Shown: positions 11,400 to 20,872, counted from the stretch's first letter. The stretch: 64,000 bases of DNA from Cupriavidus pinatubonensis (GCF_019602855.1 NZ_CP080767.1:3162001-3226000), one strand, 5' to 3'. The notes: a model not told the origin generated them from the sequence alone. Program-made: numbers and translations.

Positions 11400-13265
11400 A
11401 TGAATCGTTATCCGCTTTGGAAATATGTCGTGATCCTGGTGGCCCTGGCCATCGGCATCATCTATACCCTGCCGAACTTCTTCGGCGAGGCGCCTGCCGT
11501 GCAGGTCTCCTCGGGAAAGGCCACGGTCAAGGTGGACCTCTCCATGCAAAAGCATGTGGAGGAAATCCTGGCCCAGAACCAGCTCCAGCCTGACGGCGTG
11601 TTCTTCGATGTATCGGGCCAGTCCGGCTCGGTCAAGGCGCGCTTCCGTACCACCGACGACCAGCTCAAGGCCAAGGACGTCTTGTCGCGCGCGCTCAATC
11701 CGGACGCTGCCGATCCGACTTACGTGGTCGCGCTGAACCTGCTCTCCGGCTCGCCGCGCTGGCTGACCGCGATGCATGCGCTGCCAATGTACCTGGGCCT
11801 GGACCTGCGCGGCGGCGTGCACTTCCTGCTGCAGGTCGACATGAAGGGTGCCGTCGACAAGAAGCTCGACAGCCTGGCGGGCGATGCCCGCACCCTGCTG
11901 CGCGACAAGAACGTGCGCCACGGCGGCATCGACCGCGACGGCGACAAGCTGACCGTGCGCTTCAACAATGCCGACGACGCCAACCGCGCGCGCGGTATCC
12001 TGGCCGACAACCTGCGCGAACTCGCCTTCGCGATGGACGGCAACAACGTGGTCGGCACCTTCACCGAAGCCGCCCGCAAGGCCGTGCAGGACGCCGCCGT
12101 CAAGCAGAACATCACCACGCTGCACAACCGCGTGAACGAACTCGGCGTGGCCGAGCCGGTGATCCAGCAGCAAGGCGCCGACCGCATCGTGGTCCAGCTG
12201 CCTGGCGTGCAGGACACCGCCAAGGCCAAGGACATCATCGGCCGCACCGCCACGCTGGAAGCCCGCCTGGCCGATCCGGACGCGCCGCGCAACCCGCGCG
12301 CAGGCGACCCGGTTCCGTTCGGCAGCGAGCTGTTCACGCAAGGCAACGGCGCCCCGGTCGTGCTGAAGAAGCAAGTCATCTTCACCGGCGACCGCATCGA
12401 AAGCGCATCGGCCGGCTTCGACCAGAACCAGCGCCCGTCGGTCAACATCAAGCTCGACGCCCAGGGCGGCCGCGTGCTGCGCGACGTCTCGCGCGAGAAC
12501 ATCGGCAAGCCGATGGGCATCGTGCTGTTCGAAAAGGGCAAGGGCGAGGTGCTGACGGTCGCGACGATCCAGTCCGAACTCGGCTCGAGCTTCCAGATCA
12601 CCGGCTCCTACTCGACCGAAGCCGCCAACGACCTCGCGCTGCTGCTGCGCGCCGGCTCGCTGGCCGCGCCGATGGAGATCATCGAGGAACGCACGATCGG
12701 CCCGTCGTTGGGCGCGGACAACATCCAGAAGGGCTTTGACTCGGTGGCTTACGGCTTCGGTGCCATCACCTTGTTCATGGTGCTGTACTACATGCTGTTC
12801 GGCGTGTTCTCGGTCGCGGCGCTAGGCATCAACCTGCTGCTGCTGATCGCTGTGCTGTCGATGCTGCAGGCCACGCTCACGCTGCCAGGTATTGCCGCTA
12901 TCGCGCTGGTGCTGGGTATGGCCATCGACGCGAACGTGCTGATCAACGAACGTATCCGCGAGGAACTACGCGCGGGTGCTTCGCCGCAGATGGCCATCGC
13001 CGTCGGCTTCGAACGCGCCTGGGCCACCATCCTGGACTCCAACGTCACCACGCTGATCGCGGGCCTGGCGCTGCTGGCCTTCGGCTCCGGCCCGGTGCGC
13101 GGCTTTGCCGTGGTGCACTGCCTGGGCATCCTGACCTCGATGTTCTCGGCGGTGTTCTTCAACCGCGGCCTGGTCAACCTCTGGTACGGCCGCAAGAAGA
13201 AGCTGCAGAGCGTGGCCATCGGCCAGATCTGGAAACCGGGTGCGGACTCCCCGGTCGCCAAGTAA
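11400..13265 (+). CDS. secD: Protein translocase subunit SecD
   Basis: 621 residues from the ATG at 11400 (MNRYPLWKYVVILVALAIG). SecD is an RND-like inner-membrane protein that uses the proton gradient to help pull exported proteins across. One N-terminal membrane helix is followed by a large periplasmic region with the motif LGLDLRGGVHFLLQVD (P1 domain) and then five helices near the C-terminus that include ALVLGMAIDANVLINERIRE, where the conserved Asp sits. It is 24 bp ahead of secF. Confidence 0.97.
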   Translation: MNRYPLWKYVVILVALAIGIIYTLPNFFGEAPAVQVSSGKATVKVDLSMQKHVEEILAQNQLQPDGVFFDVSGQSGSVKARFRTTDDQLKAKDVLSRALNPDAADPTYVVALNLLSGSPRWLTAMHALPMYLGLDLRGGVHFLLQVDMKGAVDKKLDSLAGDARTLLRDKNVRHGGIDRDGDKLTVRFNNADDANRARGILADNLRELAFAMDGNNVVGTFTEAARKAVQDAAVKQNITTLHNRVNELGVAEPVIQQQGADRIVVQLPGVQDTAKAKDIIGRTATLEARLADPDAPRNPRAGDPVPFGSELFTQGNGAPVVLKKQVIFTGDRIESASAGFDQNQRPSVNIKLDAQGGRVLRDVSRENIGKPMGIVLFEKGKGEVLTVATIQSELGSSFQITGSYSTEAANDLALLLRAGSLAAPMEIIEERTIGPSLGADNIQKGFDSVAYGFGAITLFMVLYYMLFGVFSVAALGINLLLLIAVLSMLQATLTLPGIAAIALVLGMAIDANVLINERIREELRAGASPQMAIAVGFERAWATILDSNVTTLIAGLALLAFGSGPVRGFAVVHCLGILTSMFSAVFFNRGLVNLWYGRKKKLQSVAIGQIWKPGADSPVAK

Positions 13266-13289
13266 GCACCGATTCATCAGGACAACATC

Positions 13290-14261
13290 ATGGAATTCTT
13301 CCGCATCCGGCGCGACATTCCGTTCATGAAGCACGCGTTGATCTTCAACGTGGTCTCCTTCCTGACGTTTGCCGCGGCCGTATTCTTCCTGTGGCACAAG
13401 GGCTTGCACCTGTCGATCGAATTCACCGGCGGTACGGTGATGGAGGTCAACTACCAGCAGGCCGCCGATCTCGAAAAGATCCGCGGCCAGGTGGGCAAGC
13501 TCGGCTATACCGACGTGCAGGTGCAGAACTTCGGCACCTCGCGCGACGTCATGATCCGCCTGCCGCTGCAGAAGGGTCCGGACGGCAAGCAAGTGACGTC
13601 GGCCCAGCAGAGCGAACAGGTCATGGGCGCACTGCAGGCCGCCACGCCTGACGTGAAGCTGCAACGCGTCGAGTTCGTCGGCCCACAGGTCGGCAAGGAA
13701 CTGGCGACCGATGGCCTGCTGGCGCTGCTGTGCGTGGTCATCGGCATCGTGATCTACTTGTCGTTCCGCTTCGAGTGGAAGTTCGCGGTGGCGGGCATCA
13801 TCGCCAACCTGCACGACGTGGTGATCATCCTGGGCTTCTTCGCGTTCTTCCAGTGGGAATTCTCGCTGTCGGTGCTGGCGGCCATCCTGGCGGTGCTCGG
13901 ATACTCGGTGAACGAATCCGTCGTGATCTTTGACCGGATCCGCGAAGCCTTCCGCAAGTACCGCAAGATGACCACGCACGAAGTCATCGACCACGCCATT
14001 ACGAGCACGATGTCGCGGACCATCATCACCCACGGCTCGACCGAAATGATGGTGCTGTCGATGTTCTTCTTCGGCGGCCCCACCCTGCACTACTTCGCGC
14101 TCGCGCTGACGGTCGGTATCCTGTTCGGCATCTACTCGTCGGTGTTCGTTGCCGCGGCGTTGGCCATGTGGTTCGGTGTCAAGCGCGAGGACCTGATCAA
14201 AGGCGAGAAGAAGGCTGGTGGTACGGATCGCGATGATCCGAACTTCGGGGCGCAGGCCTGA
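13290..14261 (+). CDS. secF: Protein translocase subunit SecF
   Basis: 323 residues. It is the partner of SecD with six membrane helices. The periplasmic motif IEFTGGTVMEVNY is near residue 45, and the membrane motifs GYSVNESVVIFDRIRE and STMSRTIITHGSTEMMVL are characteristic of SecF. It ends with a charged cytoplasmic tail (KREDLIKGEKKAGG). A strong bidirectional terminator follows 20 bp downstream. Confidence 0.97.
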   Translation: MEFFRIRRDIPFMKHALIFNVVSFLTFAAAVFFLWHKGLHLSIEFTGGTVMEVNYQQAADLEKIRGQVGKLGYTDVQVQNFGTSRDVMIRLPLQKGPDGKQVTSAQQSEQVMGALQAATPDVKLQRVEFVGPQVGKELATDGLLALLCVVIGIVIYLSFRFEWKFAVAGIIANLHDVVIILGFFAFFQWEFSLSVLAAILAVLGYSVNESVVIFDRIREAFRKYRKMTTHEVIDHAITSTMSRTIITHGSTEMMVLSMFFFGGPTLHYFALALTVGILFGIYSSVFVAAALAMWFGVKREDLIKGEKKAGGTDRDDPNFGAQA

Positions 14262-14281
14262 AGCCGGCCTGATGTCCAAAT

Positions 14282-14311
14282 AAAAAAGCGCACCAGCCGG
14301 TGCGCTTTTTT
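14282..14311. terminator. Bidirectional terminator between secF and phcQ
   Basis: Arms GCGCACC (14288-14294) and GGTGCGC (14299-14305) with loop AGCC are flanked by AAAAAA and TTTTTT. It can end transcripts of secF from the left and of the phc operon from the right. Confidence 0.9.
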
Positions 14312-14333
14312 GTTGCCCGCGGTAGCAAGTCGC

Positions 14334-15341
14334 TCAAGCCAATTCAGAAAACCGCTCGATCCAGATCGCCAGACGGTCCGTCGAAAAGCTGGCCGCGCGT
14401 TCGCCGACACGGCACGCAATGGCATCGCCTTCTCGCGCGAAGCGCAGCGCGCCGCCGACTTCCTCAAGCCACAGCAGGCACGCCAGCCATGTCGCATGCT
14501 GGGCCGACACCGCTTCACCAACCGGCTTCGCCACGAACTCGCTGAGCGCAGACGGCGAGGTCCATACCACCGCTTCGCCGTCGCGGCGCACGGTACCATC
14601 GCCGAGCGATTCGGCAATGACCTGTACCGCGTCCGCGGCGCCGCGCCCCGCATAGCGTCCGCGCAAACCCGCAAGCTGCGTCGCTACCGCATGGCCGAAG
14701 CTGCCGCTGCGTTCGCTCTCGGCGCGCACAAGGTCGGCGTAGTCCATACGCTGCCAGTCAGGCTCGGCATTGCGCGCGCCCGCCAATTCGGTTGCGGCCA
14801 GGTAGGTTTCCACGGGCTGGAAACGGCCAGGGCCAATCAGGCTCGCGCACAGCGCGTGAATCATCCCGATGCGCGTTGCCACGGTCTGCGTCTGCAGCAC
14901 GCTCAGCTTTTCGCGCACGAGTTGGTCGCGCTCCTTGCGCAGGCCGGCCATCTCCAGCGCCTGCTTCAGTTCCATGCGCAGCGCGGTGATGTCCCACGGC
15001 TTTTTGATGTAGCGGTGGATCTGGCCCTGGTTGACCGCTTCCACGGTCTGGTCGAGTTCCGAGTATGCCGTGGTCAGGATCCGCACGATATGCGGATAGC
15101 GCTCGCGCGCATGGCGCAGCAGTTCATTGCCGTACTCGCCGGGCATGCGCTGGTCCGACACCAGCACCGCGAGGCTGTCGGCGTGCGCCTCGAGCAGCGT
15201 CTTGCCCTCCTCCACGGAGCCGGCCGTCACCACCGGGGCCAGGGCGCCGATCGCGCGATGGAAGTATTTGACGGCTGTGGCTTCGTCGTCGACGAACAGA
15301 ATCGCCGGGGGTGGTGCCTGGGTGGCATTCGGTTCGCTCAT
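14334..15341 (-). CDS. phcQ: PhcQ, response regulator of the Phc cell-density system
   Basis: 335 residues. The N-terminal receiver domain (about residues 12-130) has acidic residues FVDDE, phospho-acceptor Asp63 in VSDQRMPG, Thr in TTAY and Lys in IKKPW. The remaining 200 residues show no DNA-binding motif; a helical stretch around 150-185 vaguely resembles a degenerate kinase dimerisation region. Its ATG overlaps the stop of the preceding gene by 4 bases (ATGA), so translation is coupled. Being the last gene of a phcB-S-R-Q operon, it matches PhcQ of Ralstonia solanacearum, where it modulates the response to the hydroxy-ester signal. The name rests on synteny and architecture. Confidence 0.82.
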   Translation of the reverse strand: MSEPNATQAPPPAILFVDDEATAVKYFHRAIGALAPVVTAGSVEEGKTLLEAHADSLAVLVSDQRMPGEYGNELLRHARERYPHIVRILTTAYSELDQTVEAVNQGQIHRYIKKPWDITALRMELKQALEMAGLRKERDQLVREKLSVLQTQTVATRIGMIHALCASLIGPGRFQPVETYLAATELAGARNAEPDWQRMDYADLVRAESERSGSFGHAVATQLAGLRGRYAGRGAADAVQVIAESLGDGTVRRDGEAVVWTSPSALSEFVAKPVGEAVSAQHATWLACLLWLEEVGGALRFAREGDAIACRVGERAASFSTDRLAIWIERFSELA

Positions 15342-16471
15342 CGGTCACTCCTGTGCATTCGATTCTTGAAATTTGGGAAGTCCAGCGTCACCGTCGTGCC
15401 GGCTCCGGACGCTGAGGCGATCCGGATGCCGCCGCCAAACGACTGCATGACGCGGTTGCAGAAAATCATGCCGAGGCCACTGCCGCCGGCCCCCGCGTGA
15501 GTAGTGACGGGATCCACGAGCAGGCGGTCCATCACTTCGGGCGGAATCCCCGGACCGTTGTCGCTGATGCGGATCTCCTGCCGCGGCTGCGCGACCACGA
15601 CAAAGCGCAGGTTTGGCACACTGGTGTCGCCGAGTGCGCGCAGCGCATTGCTCATCACCGACGACAGCACCAGCGCCACGCAGTTGGGCAAGGTCTGTAC
15701 CGGGAAGTCGCCGTGCATCTCGACCTGTACCCAGTTGCGCTGATCGCCGGCAAACGGATAGGTATCGAGCAGCGATGCGACCAGCGCGCCCGCGCTCACG
15801 TCGGCGGCGGGCTCCTGACGCGTCGGCGCGCTGCCCGCGCTGCTGCGCACGGATTGCAGGAACGACGACAACACCGCGAGGCAATACTGCGCGTTGTCGT
15901 GCATCGCGGTGGCTGCCTGTCCGATCTCGCCCTGCCGCTGGGCACTGTATTCGGCTGCCACGCGGCCTTCGATACCGCGCGCGAAATTGGCGATGGCCGC
16001 CAGCGGCGTGTTCAGTTCATGGGCCAGGAACGCCAGCGTCTCGTCGATGGCCATCAGGCGCTGCTGCCGCAGGGTCCGCTCGCGGGAGCGCTCCACGGCC
16101 AGGCGCAGCACGTTGCGCACATCGCCGACGCTGAGCGGCTTCTCCAGGATGCGGAACACCTCGCCGGAATTGACAGTCTGCAGCAGCACGTCCTTGTCGG
16201 CATAGGCCGTGACGAGGATGCGCACGATCTGGGGGAATTCCTCGGCCACCTGGCGCAGCAGGTCCCCGCCGTCGCGCCCCGGCATGCGGAAGTCGGTCAC
16301 CAGGATGACCGTACGCGTACCGGCGGCACGCAGCATGCCGATGGCTTCGTCGGCGCCGGCGGCGGTCAGCACTTCGTACTCGTTGCCGACGGCGCGCGCA
16401 AAGTACTTGCGCGCCATATCTTCATCGTCGACGTAGAGCACGGCGGGCCGTGCCTGCTGGGCTTCTGTCAT
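15338..16471 (-). CDS. phcR: PhcR, receiver domain fused to a histidine kinase
   Basis: 377 residues from the ATG at 16471, eight bases after the phcS stop. The N-terminal receiver has DDED, phospho-acceptor Asp60 in VTDFRMPG and Lys111 in LEKPL. It is followed by a kinase core: H-box FLAHELNTPLAAIANF with His151, N-box VMSNALRAL, G1 ISDNGPGIPPEV and G2 GSGLGMIF. A response regulator with a kinase output instead of a DNA-binding domain is the known architecture of PhcR, which receives phosphate from PhcS and controls PhcA activity. No membrane segment is seen, so it should be cytoplasmic. Confidence 0.88.
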   Translation of the reverse strand: MTEAQQARPAVLYVDDEDMARKYFARAVGNEYEVLTAAGADEAIGMLRAAGTRTVILVTDFRMPGRDGGDLLRQVAEEFPQIVRILVTAYADKDVLLQTVNSGEVFRILEKPLSVGDVRNVLRLAVERSRERTLRQQRLMAIDETLAFLAHELNTPLAAIANFARGIEGRVAAEYSAQRQGEIGQAATAMHDNAQYCLAVLSSFLQSVRSSAGSAPTRQEPAADVSAGALVASLLDTYPFAGDQRNWVQVEMHGDFPVQTLPNCVALVLSSVMSNALRALGDTSVPNLRFVVVAQPRQEIRISDNGPGIPPEVMDRLLVDPVTTHAGAGGSGLGMIFCNRVMQSFGGGIRIASASGAGTTVTLDFPNFKNRMHRSDR

Positions 16472-16478
16472 GGCCGTG

Positions 16479-17810
16479 TCACTCCGCGCGCGGCAGGTCG
16501 AAGCTGAAGGCGGCCCAGTGGCCGAATTCGCTCTCGACGATGAGCTGGCCGCCATGCCGTTCGATCACCGCGTAGCTGATCGACAGGCCGAGCCCCAGTC
16601 CCTGGCCCACGTCGCGCGTGGTAAAGAACGGCTCGAACACCCGTGCGATGTTCTCTTCCGCGATGCCCGGGCCATTGTCCTGCACGCGCACATGGAGCCG
16701 GTTCTCCATCCACTTGACCGTGGTATGGATCGCGGGCGCCGCCGTGCCTGCCTTGCGCATCGCCAGCGCGGCGTTCGAGAACAGGTTGATCAGCACGCCG
16801 ATGACAGCAGCTTCGTCGCCGAGCACGAGGGTGTCGTCCGGCAGCTCGCGCGTCACCTTCACGCCGCGCAGTTCGTGGGCCGTGAGGCGGATCGACGAAT
16901 CCAGCGCCTTTTCGAACAGGAACGGCGTGCCTTCGACCTCGGCACCAGGCTTGCGGTACGCAAATGTCTTCAGGTCCGACACGATATGCTGGATGCGCTG
17001 CATGCCCTGCTTGGCATCGACCAGGCACTCTTCGAGCGACGGGTTTTCCTTGGCCTGCGGCTCTTCCATGGCCACCTCGATCGCCATCAGACAGAAGTTG
17101 ACCGGGTTGTTGACCTCATGCAGCAGGCCGGCCGCGAGCGTACCGATGGCGGCCATCTTTTCCTGCTGCAGCATCTGGCCTTTGATATCTACGAGCTTGC
17201 GGTTGATGACTTCGAGTTCGGCGTTCTTCTCGGCCACCTCGGCCTTGAGCCGGAACAGCATGAAGCGCGCGCGCTCGTTGAAAAAGGTATAGACCCCGCT
17301 GGCGGCCGCCGCAAACAGCAGGAACAGCGAATTGACGATGAAGGTACCTACCGGATCGATGCCGCCGTGGTGCAGCAGGCAGGCCGCCGCGTACAGCAGG
17401 TACGAAAGCAGGCCGAACACCAGGTTTTGCCACAGCCCGAACGGCAGTGCGATGCCCGAGGCGAAGATCGCGAGATTGAGGCCAACGTAATAAGGCGACT
17501 CCACGCCCTCGGTCTGCGAGATCATCCACGCGATCATGATCTGCGGCAGCAGCAGCCAGGTCAGCGTAAGCCATGGCGCGAAACGCCGGCCCGCGGCGCT
17601 GTAGAGCATGACCACCACGCCGGCAATCAGCAGCGACACCACCACGCGGGCCAGGCCAAAGGCGAGTTGCTGCTGCGGATACTGACCGTAGTCCAGCCCT
17701 ACCCCGAGCAGGACGAGCGCGATGGCGGTGTAGGCACCCCCGCGGCTGAACGCCAGCCGGAAATCCGCGAGTTCCGACTGGTAGCCTGCATATAGTTGGT
17801 TCGTACTCAT
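16479..17810 (-). CDS. phcS: PhcS, membrane histidine kinase sensing hydroxy fatty acid methyl ester
   Basis: 443 residues. About six hydrophobic helices fill residues 25-185, then a linker coiled region (AEVAEKNAELEVINRKL) leads to a kinase core with H-box GLLHEVNNPVNF (His near residue 230), N-box LINLFSNAALAM, G1 VQDNGPGIAEENI, F-box FEPFFTTR and G2 GQGLGLGLSIS. In Ralstonia PhcS perceives the self-made 3-hydroxy fatty acid methyl ester and then changes PhcR phosphorylation. It starts 63 bp after phcB and is followed by phcR, the same order as in Ralstonia. The ligand of this protein is inferred, not shown. Confidence 0.88.
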   Translation of the reverse strand: MSTNQLYAGYQSELADFRLAFSRGGAYTAIALVLLGVGLDYGQYPQQQLAFGLARVVVSLLIAGVVVMLYSAAGRRFAPWLTLTWLLLPQIMIAWMISQTEGVESPYYVGLNLAIFASGIALPFGLWQNLVFGLLSYLLYAAACLLHHGGIDPVGTFIVNSLFLLFAAAASGVYTFFNERARFMLFRLKAEVAEKNAELEVINRKLVDIKGQMLQQEKMAAIGTLAAGLLHEVNNPVNFCLMAIEVAMEEPQAKENPSLEECLVDAKQGMQRIQHIVSDLKTFAYRKPGAEVEGTPFLFEKALDSSIRLTAHELRGVKVTRELPDDTLVLGDEAAVIGVLINLFSNAALAMRKAGTAAPAIHTTVKWMENRLHVRVQDNGPGIAEENIARVFEPFFTTRDVGQGLGLGLSISYAVIERHGGQLIVESEFGHWAAFSFDLPRAE

Positions 17811-17873
17811 GACCTGGTCCGTTGGTGCCCCACCGCGCCAGCCCGCTGGCGCGGAACATGCACGGTCAGTGCC

Positions 17874-19265
17874 TCATTGAATGGTCGCTTCGGCGAATAC
17901 GTTGACGCCGGTGGCATCGACATAAATCCGATGGCCATGCGAGTGCTCGGGCAGCAGTGACTCCATGCCCGCGTCGTCCCGATAGATCAGGTACCACTCG
18001 AGCAAGTGCTCCATGCCGAATTTCTCCGGATTGTCCGCATGCACGTTGGTCACGAGGATCTGCCCGCCAGGCCGGGTGCGCGACGCGAAGTACGAAAGCA
18101 GGCGCGAGCACACTTTGTCCGACAGGTAGTCGAAGAGACCCGCGCAGTAGACGGCATCGAACTCCCTGGCATCGATATCGTCCGGGGAGATGCGGCGCTT
18201 GAGCAGTTCGTGCACCGACTGGTGGACCATCTCTACCGAGACCTTGTGCCCGGCCTGCGCGGCGGCGCGTTCGATCGAGCCCCTGGTGTAATCGAGTGTC
18301 TCTTCGCTGAAGTCGACGAGCTGGAACGACAGCATTTCCGGATGCTGGTACTCGCGGACAAAGCGCTGGATCTCGAAAGCCGGACCGCAGCCCACATTGA
18401 GCACGCGGAACGGGCGCCCTGCCTGGCGCGCACGCTCGGCTTGCCGCGTCAGGAATTCGATCAGCAGGTCGATGCGGTTGCGGTGCGCCGTCGCCACCGC
18501 CGCCTTGAGGAAGGCGGTGTTGACGATCTGGAAGTAGGTGGTGGGCCCCTGCTGCGGATCGCTCAGGATCTGGTTCACCATCTCGTAGTCGCCGGCGTAG
18601 CCGAGCGGCTTGGTAAAGGTCCGGTAGACGAACGGTGCGCGCAGCAGCAGCGGATGCAGGGCCGCCTGGGCATAGGTGCGGTGCACCGGGGCGATTTCCG
18701 GGTCGACACTCTGGGCCTCGCCCTCGAGCCACTCGAGGTAGCGCTTGGTGCGGCCCATGATCGGCGTGGCGAGTTCGTAGAACACGTCCTCGCGCAGGCG
18801 GCCTTCGACCTTGGGCAGCGTCTCGGTCAGGTCGACCTGCTCCACCCAGCGCGACACCTCGGACAGGAACGCGCGCATCTCGTTGACCACGATCTGGTAG
18901 TCCCGCCGGATATTGAAGCGGGCATCCCAGTCCTGCACGAACAGCTCGGCCTCGCGGGCCACCGACTTGGGCTCGTTGTTCAGGTCGGTCAGTTCGCGCC
19001 ATTCGTCGATCAGCGTCAGCGACACCACCGCGGTCAGGCCGGTATTCACCAGGCTCATGACCACGGCCTTGCCGAGGTAGGCGTTCTTGGCCCCCATCCG
19101 GACACTGAGCTCGCTCAGCACCTCGCTGACCTGCACGATCGAATATGGATTGTAGATTTCCATCACCAGAGACTTTCTCTGGAGATTGATGATCGTGCCC
19201 CGCACCTGCTCACCCTGCGAGTTGCGGAAACTGACCACCGGATCGATTTGCGTTTTGGAATACAC
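17874..19265 (-). CDS. phcB: PhcB, SAM-dependent methyltransferase making the quorum signal
   Basis: 463 residues from a GTG start at 19265 with a poor ribosome site. The C-terminal half is a class I SAM methyltransferase: motif I RVLNVGCGPAFEIQRFV near residue 290, then LVDFSEETLDY and FDAVYCAGLFDYLSD. In Ralstonia PhcB methylates a 3-hydroxy fatty acid (palmitate or myristate) to give the density signal. The N-terminal 80 residues (VSFRNSQGEQVRGTIINLQ) look like a small beta-rich, perhaps PilZ-like domain, without the usual RxxxR motif. It is the first gene of phcB-S-R-Q. The chain length of the signal cannot be read from the sequence. Confidence 0.88.
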   Translation of the reverse strand: MYSKTQIDPVVSFRNSQGEQVRGTIINLQRKSLVMEIYNPYSIVQVSEVLSELSVRMGAKNAYLGKAVVMSLVNTGLTAVVSLTLIDEWRELTDLNNEPKSVAREAELFVQDWDARFNIRRDYQIVVNEMRAFLSEVSRWVEQVDLTETLPKVEGRLREDVFYELATPIMGRTKRYLEWLEGEAQSVDPEIAPVHRTYAQAALHPLLLRAPFVYRTFTKPLGYAGDYEMVNQILSDPQQGPTTYFQIVNTAFLKAAVATAHRNRIDLLIEFLTRQAERARQAGRPFRVLNVGCGPAFEIQRFVREYQHPEMLSFQLVDFSEETLDYTRGSIERAAAQAGHKVSVEMVHQSVHELLKRRISPDDIDAREFDAVYCAGLFDYLSDKVCSRLLSYFASRTRPGGQILVTNVHADNPEKFGMEHLLEWYLIYRDDAGMESLLPEHSHGHRIYVDATGVNVFAEATIQ

Positions 19266-19496
19266 GGTATTGCGCCAGGGGAAATCCGAGAAACGCTGCG
19301 GCCATGCCGCCCGACAAATCCGCCGGGCAAGGCACGCAGGGGCGAGTGGGACGCGGGAATGGCTACCGGAACGGGCTACGACAGCGAATGCTCATAGTAA
19401 TGCGCGATTGCCTGAGTTGGATGCGGGGGCTGGCTCCCCCCCACGCAGACGGGCAGGCGCGTTGCCTGCACCGACGATGGGGAAATGCCGCGGACC

Positions 19497-19526
19497 ATTG
19501 TACTGTGGCTGCCGCATGCCGTACAA
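19497..19526 (-). promoter_or_regulatory. Candidate sigma70 promoter of the phcBSRQ operon
   Basis: Minus-strand -35 TTGTAC (19521-19526), 18-bp spacer and -10 TACAAT (19497-19502), both close to consensus. Transcription would start near 19490, leaving an unusually long leader of about 225 bases before the GTG start of phcB. Confidence 0.55.
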
Positions 19527-19564
19527 CCAAGTGCATAGTACGCCCTCTTCGCAATGAGCGCCCA

Positions 19565-19592
19565 AGAAAAAAGCCGGCGGATGCCGGCTTTT
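19565..19592. terminator. Terminator of the cytochrome b561-YceI operon
   Basis: Arms AAGCCGGC (19571-19578) and GCCGGCTT (19583-19590) with loop GGAT, preceded by an A-tract that gives TTTTTT on the minus strand, 25 bp after the stop of the YceI gene. Confidence 0.88.
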
Positions 19593-19614
19593 CGTGTGCA
19601 GCAGATGGCGGATC

Positions 19615-20205
19615 TTACTCGGCGCGGATGCCTTCGACCTGGATCGCCAGCTTGACATCGGGCTTGAAGCCCATCTTTACGCCGTAGTCGATGCCGAAAT
19701 CGGCGCGGTTGAACGTGCCGACTGCGTCGGCACCGCAAGCTTCACGCTTGAGCATAGGGTGCTGGATGCACTTGAAGTCGCGGATTTCCAGCTTCACGGG
19801 CTTGGACACGCCGCGCAGCGTCAGCACGCCCTCCACTTCGGTCGGGACGTCGCCCTTGAACTTGCTGAACTTGCCCTTGTAGCTCGCTTCCGGGAAAGCC
19901 TCGACGTCGAACATGTCGGGGCTCTTGACGTGCTGGTTCAGCTTGGCATTGCCGAAGTCGATCGACGCCGGATCGATCTTCACATCGACCGTGCCGGTCT
20001 TGGCCACGCGATCGAGGGTGACCACGCCGCTGGACTTTTCGAACTTGCCGCGCCACGTCGACAGGCCACCGAGGTGGTCGGCTTCGAAGCTCGGGTAGGT
20101 GTGGGTCGGATCGAGGTTATAGGTTACCGTGTTGGCCGAAGCCACGCCGAAGGCGGCGGTTGCGGCAATGGCTGCCACGGCGGTCATGAGGGTACGCAGT
20201 TTCAT
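19615..20205 (-). CDS. YceI-family periplasmic protein (first copy)
   Basis: 196 residues from the ATG at 20205 with GGGAG upstream. A signal peptide is evident ([24 protein letters not shown], cleavage after residue 24). YceI proteins are lipocalin-like barrels that bind isoprenoid chains such as polyprenyl or ubiquinone. Family marks are [40 protein letters not shown] and [14 protein letters not shown]. It is last in an operon with a second YceI protein and a cytochrome b561, the same association as E. coli yceJ-yceI. Its exact role is unknown. Confidence 0.9.
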   Translation of the reverse strand: MKLRTLMTAVAAIAATAAFGVASANTVTYNLDPTHTYPSFEADHLGGLSTWRGKFEKSSGVVTLDRVAKTGTVDVKIDPASIDFGNAKLNQHVKSPDMFDVEAFPEASYKGKFSKFKGDVPTEVEGVLTLRGVSKPVKLEIRDFKCIQHPMLKREACGADAVGTFNRADFGIDYGVKMGFKPDVKLAIQVEGIRAE

Positions 20206-20299
20206 GGGATCTCCCGACAGAAGGTTGGAGAGGAACATCAATGGGAATGGCAGCGGCTGTTCAGTGCGTAAAGTCCGGCAATGCCGGGCTTCACGTCTT

Positions 20300-20872
20300 T
20301 CACTTCTTTGCCGCCATCACGATATGGAATTTGATCTGCACGTCGTCGGCCACCACGGAAGTGTCCTTCCATTCGCCATCGCCGACATTGAAGACCGTGC
20401 GCTTGATCGGCAGCACGCCGTCGAACACCTGGGCACCGCCTTCTTGGCGATAGGTTGCCGGCACCACGACATCCTGGGTCTTGCCCTTGATGGTCAGCTT
20501 GCCGGCGACTTCGTACTTGCCCGGCGTGCCATTCTTGATGCTGGTGGACTGGAACACGGCCTTCGGATACTTCGCCGCGTCGAACCAGTCCTTGCCCTTC
20601 ACTTCCTTGGTGGTCTCGGCATCGGCGATCTCGAAGCTCGACACGTCGATCTCGATCTTGGCCGACGACGTCGCCAGCTTGGCCGGGTCGAAGTCGACGT
20701 TTGCATCGAACTTCTTGAACTTGCCCTCCATGGGCACGCCGATCTGGCGCGCCACCGCGGTCACCGAGCTCTTCGCGGCGTCGATCTGCGCCCAGGCGAG
20801 ATTTGCGGCGAAACCGGTAGTGGCCAGCACGGCGGCCAGCAGCAGCGAACCGGGGCGGGGAATGCGTTTCAT
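20300..20872 (-). CDS. YceI-family periplasmic protein (second copy)
   Basis: 190 residues from the ATG at 20872, with AGGAG seven bases upstream; a TTG one codon earlier is less likely. The signal peptide ends near AWAQ (about residue 28). The YceI barrel is shown by [28 protein letters not shown]-like strands and the region [18 protein letters not shown]. It differs strongly from the neighbouring YceI protein, so the pair is an old duplication. It lies between the cytochrome b561 gene (87 bp upstream) and the first YceI copy (94 bp downstream). Confidence 0.9.
   Translation of the reverse strand: MKRIPRPGSLLLAAVLATTGFAANLAWAQIDAAKSSVTAVARQIGVPMEGKFKKFDANVDFDPAKLATSSAKIEIDVSSFEIADAETTKEVKGKDWFDAAKYPKAVFQSTSIKNGTPGKYEVAGKLTIKGKTQDVVVPATYRQEGGAQVFDGVLPIKRTVFNVGDGEWKDTSVVADDVQIKFHIVMAAKK

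Larger units (their letters stand above)
19266..19614. other. Gene-free region upstream of phcB
   Basis: The 349-bp gap holds the phcB promoter candidate (19497-19526), about 225 bases of phcB leader and the terminator of the first YceI gene (19565-19592). No open frame here has convincing codon use or homology. The leader contains a small dyad GCAGGC-GCGTT-GCCTGC (19454-19470). Confidence 0.6.
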
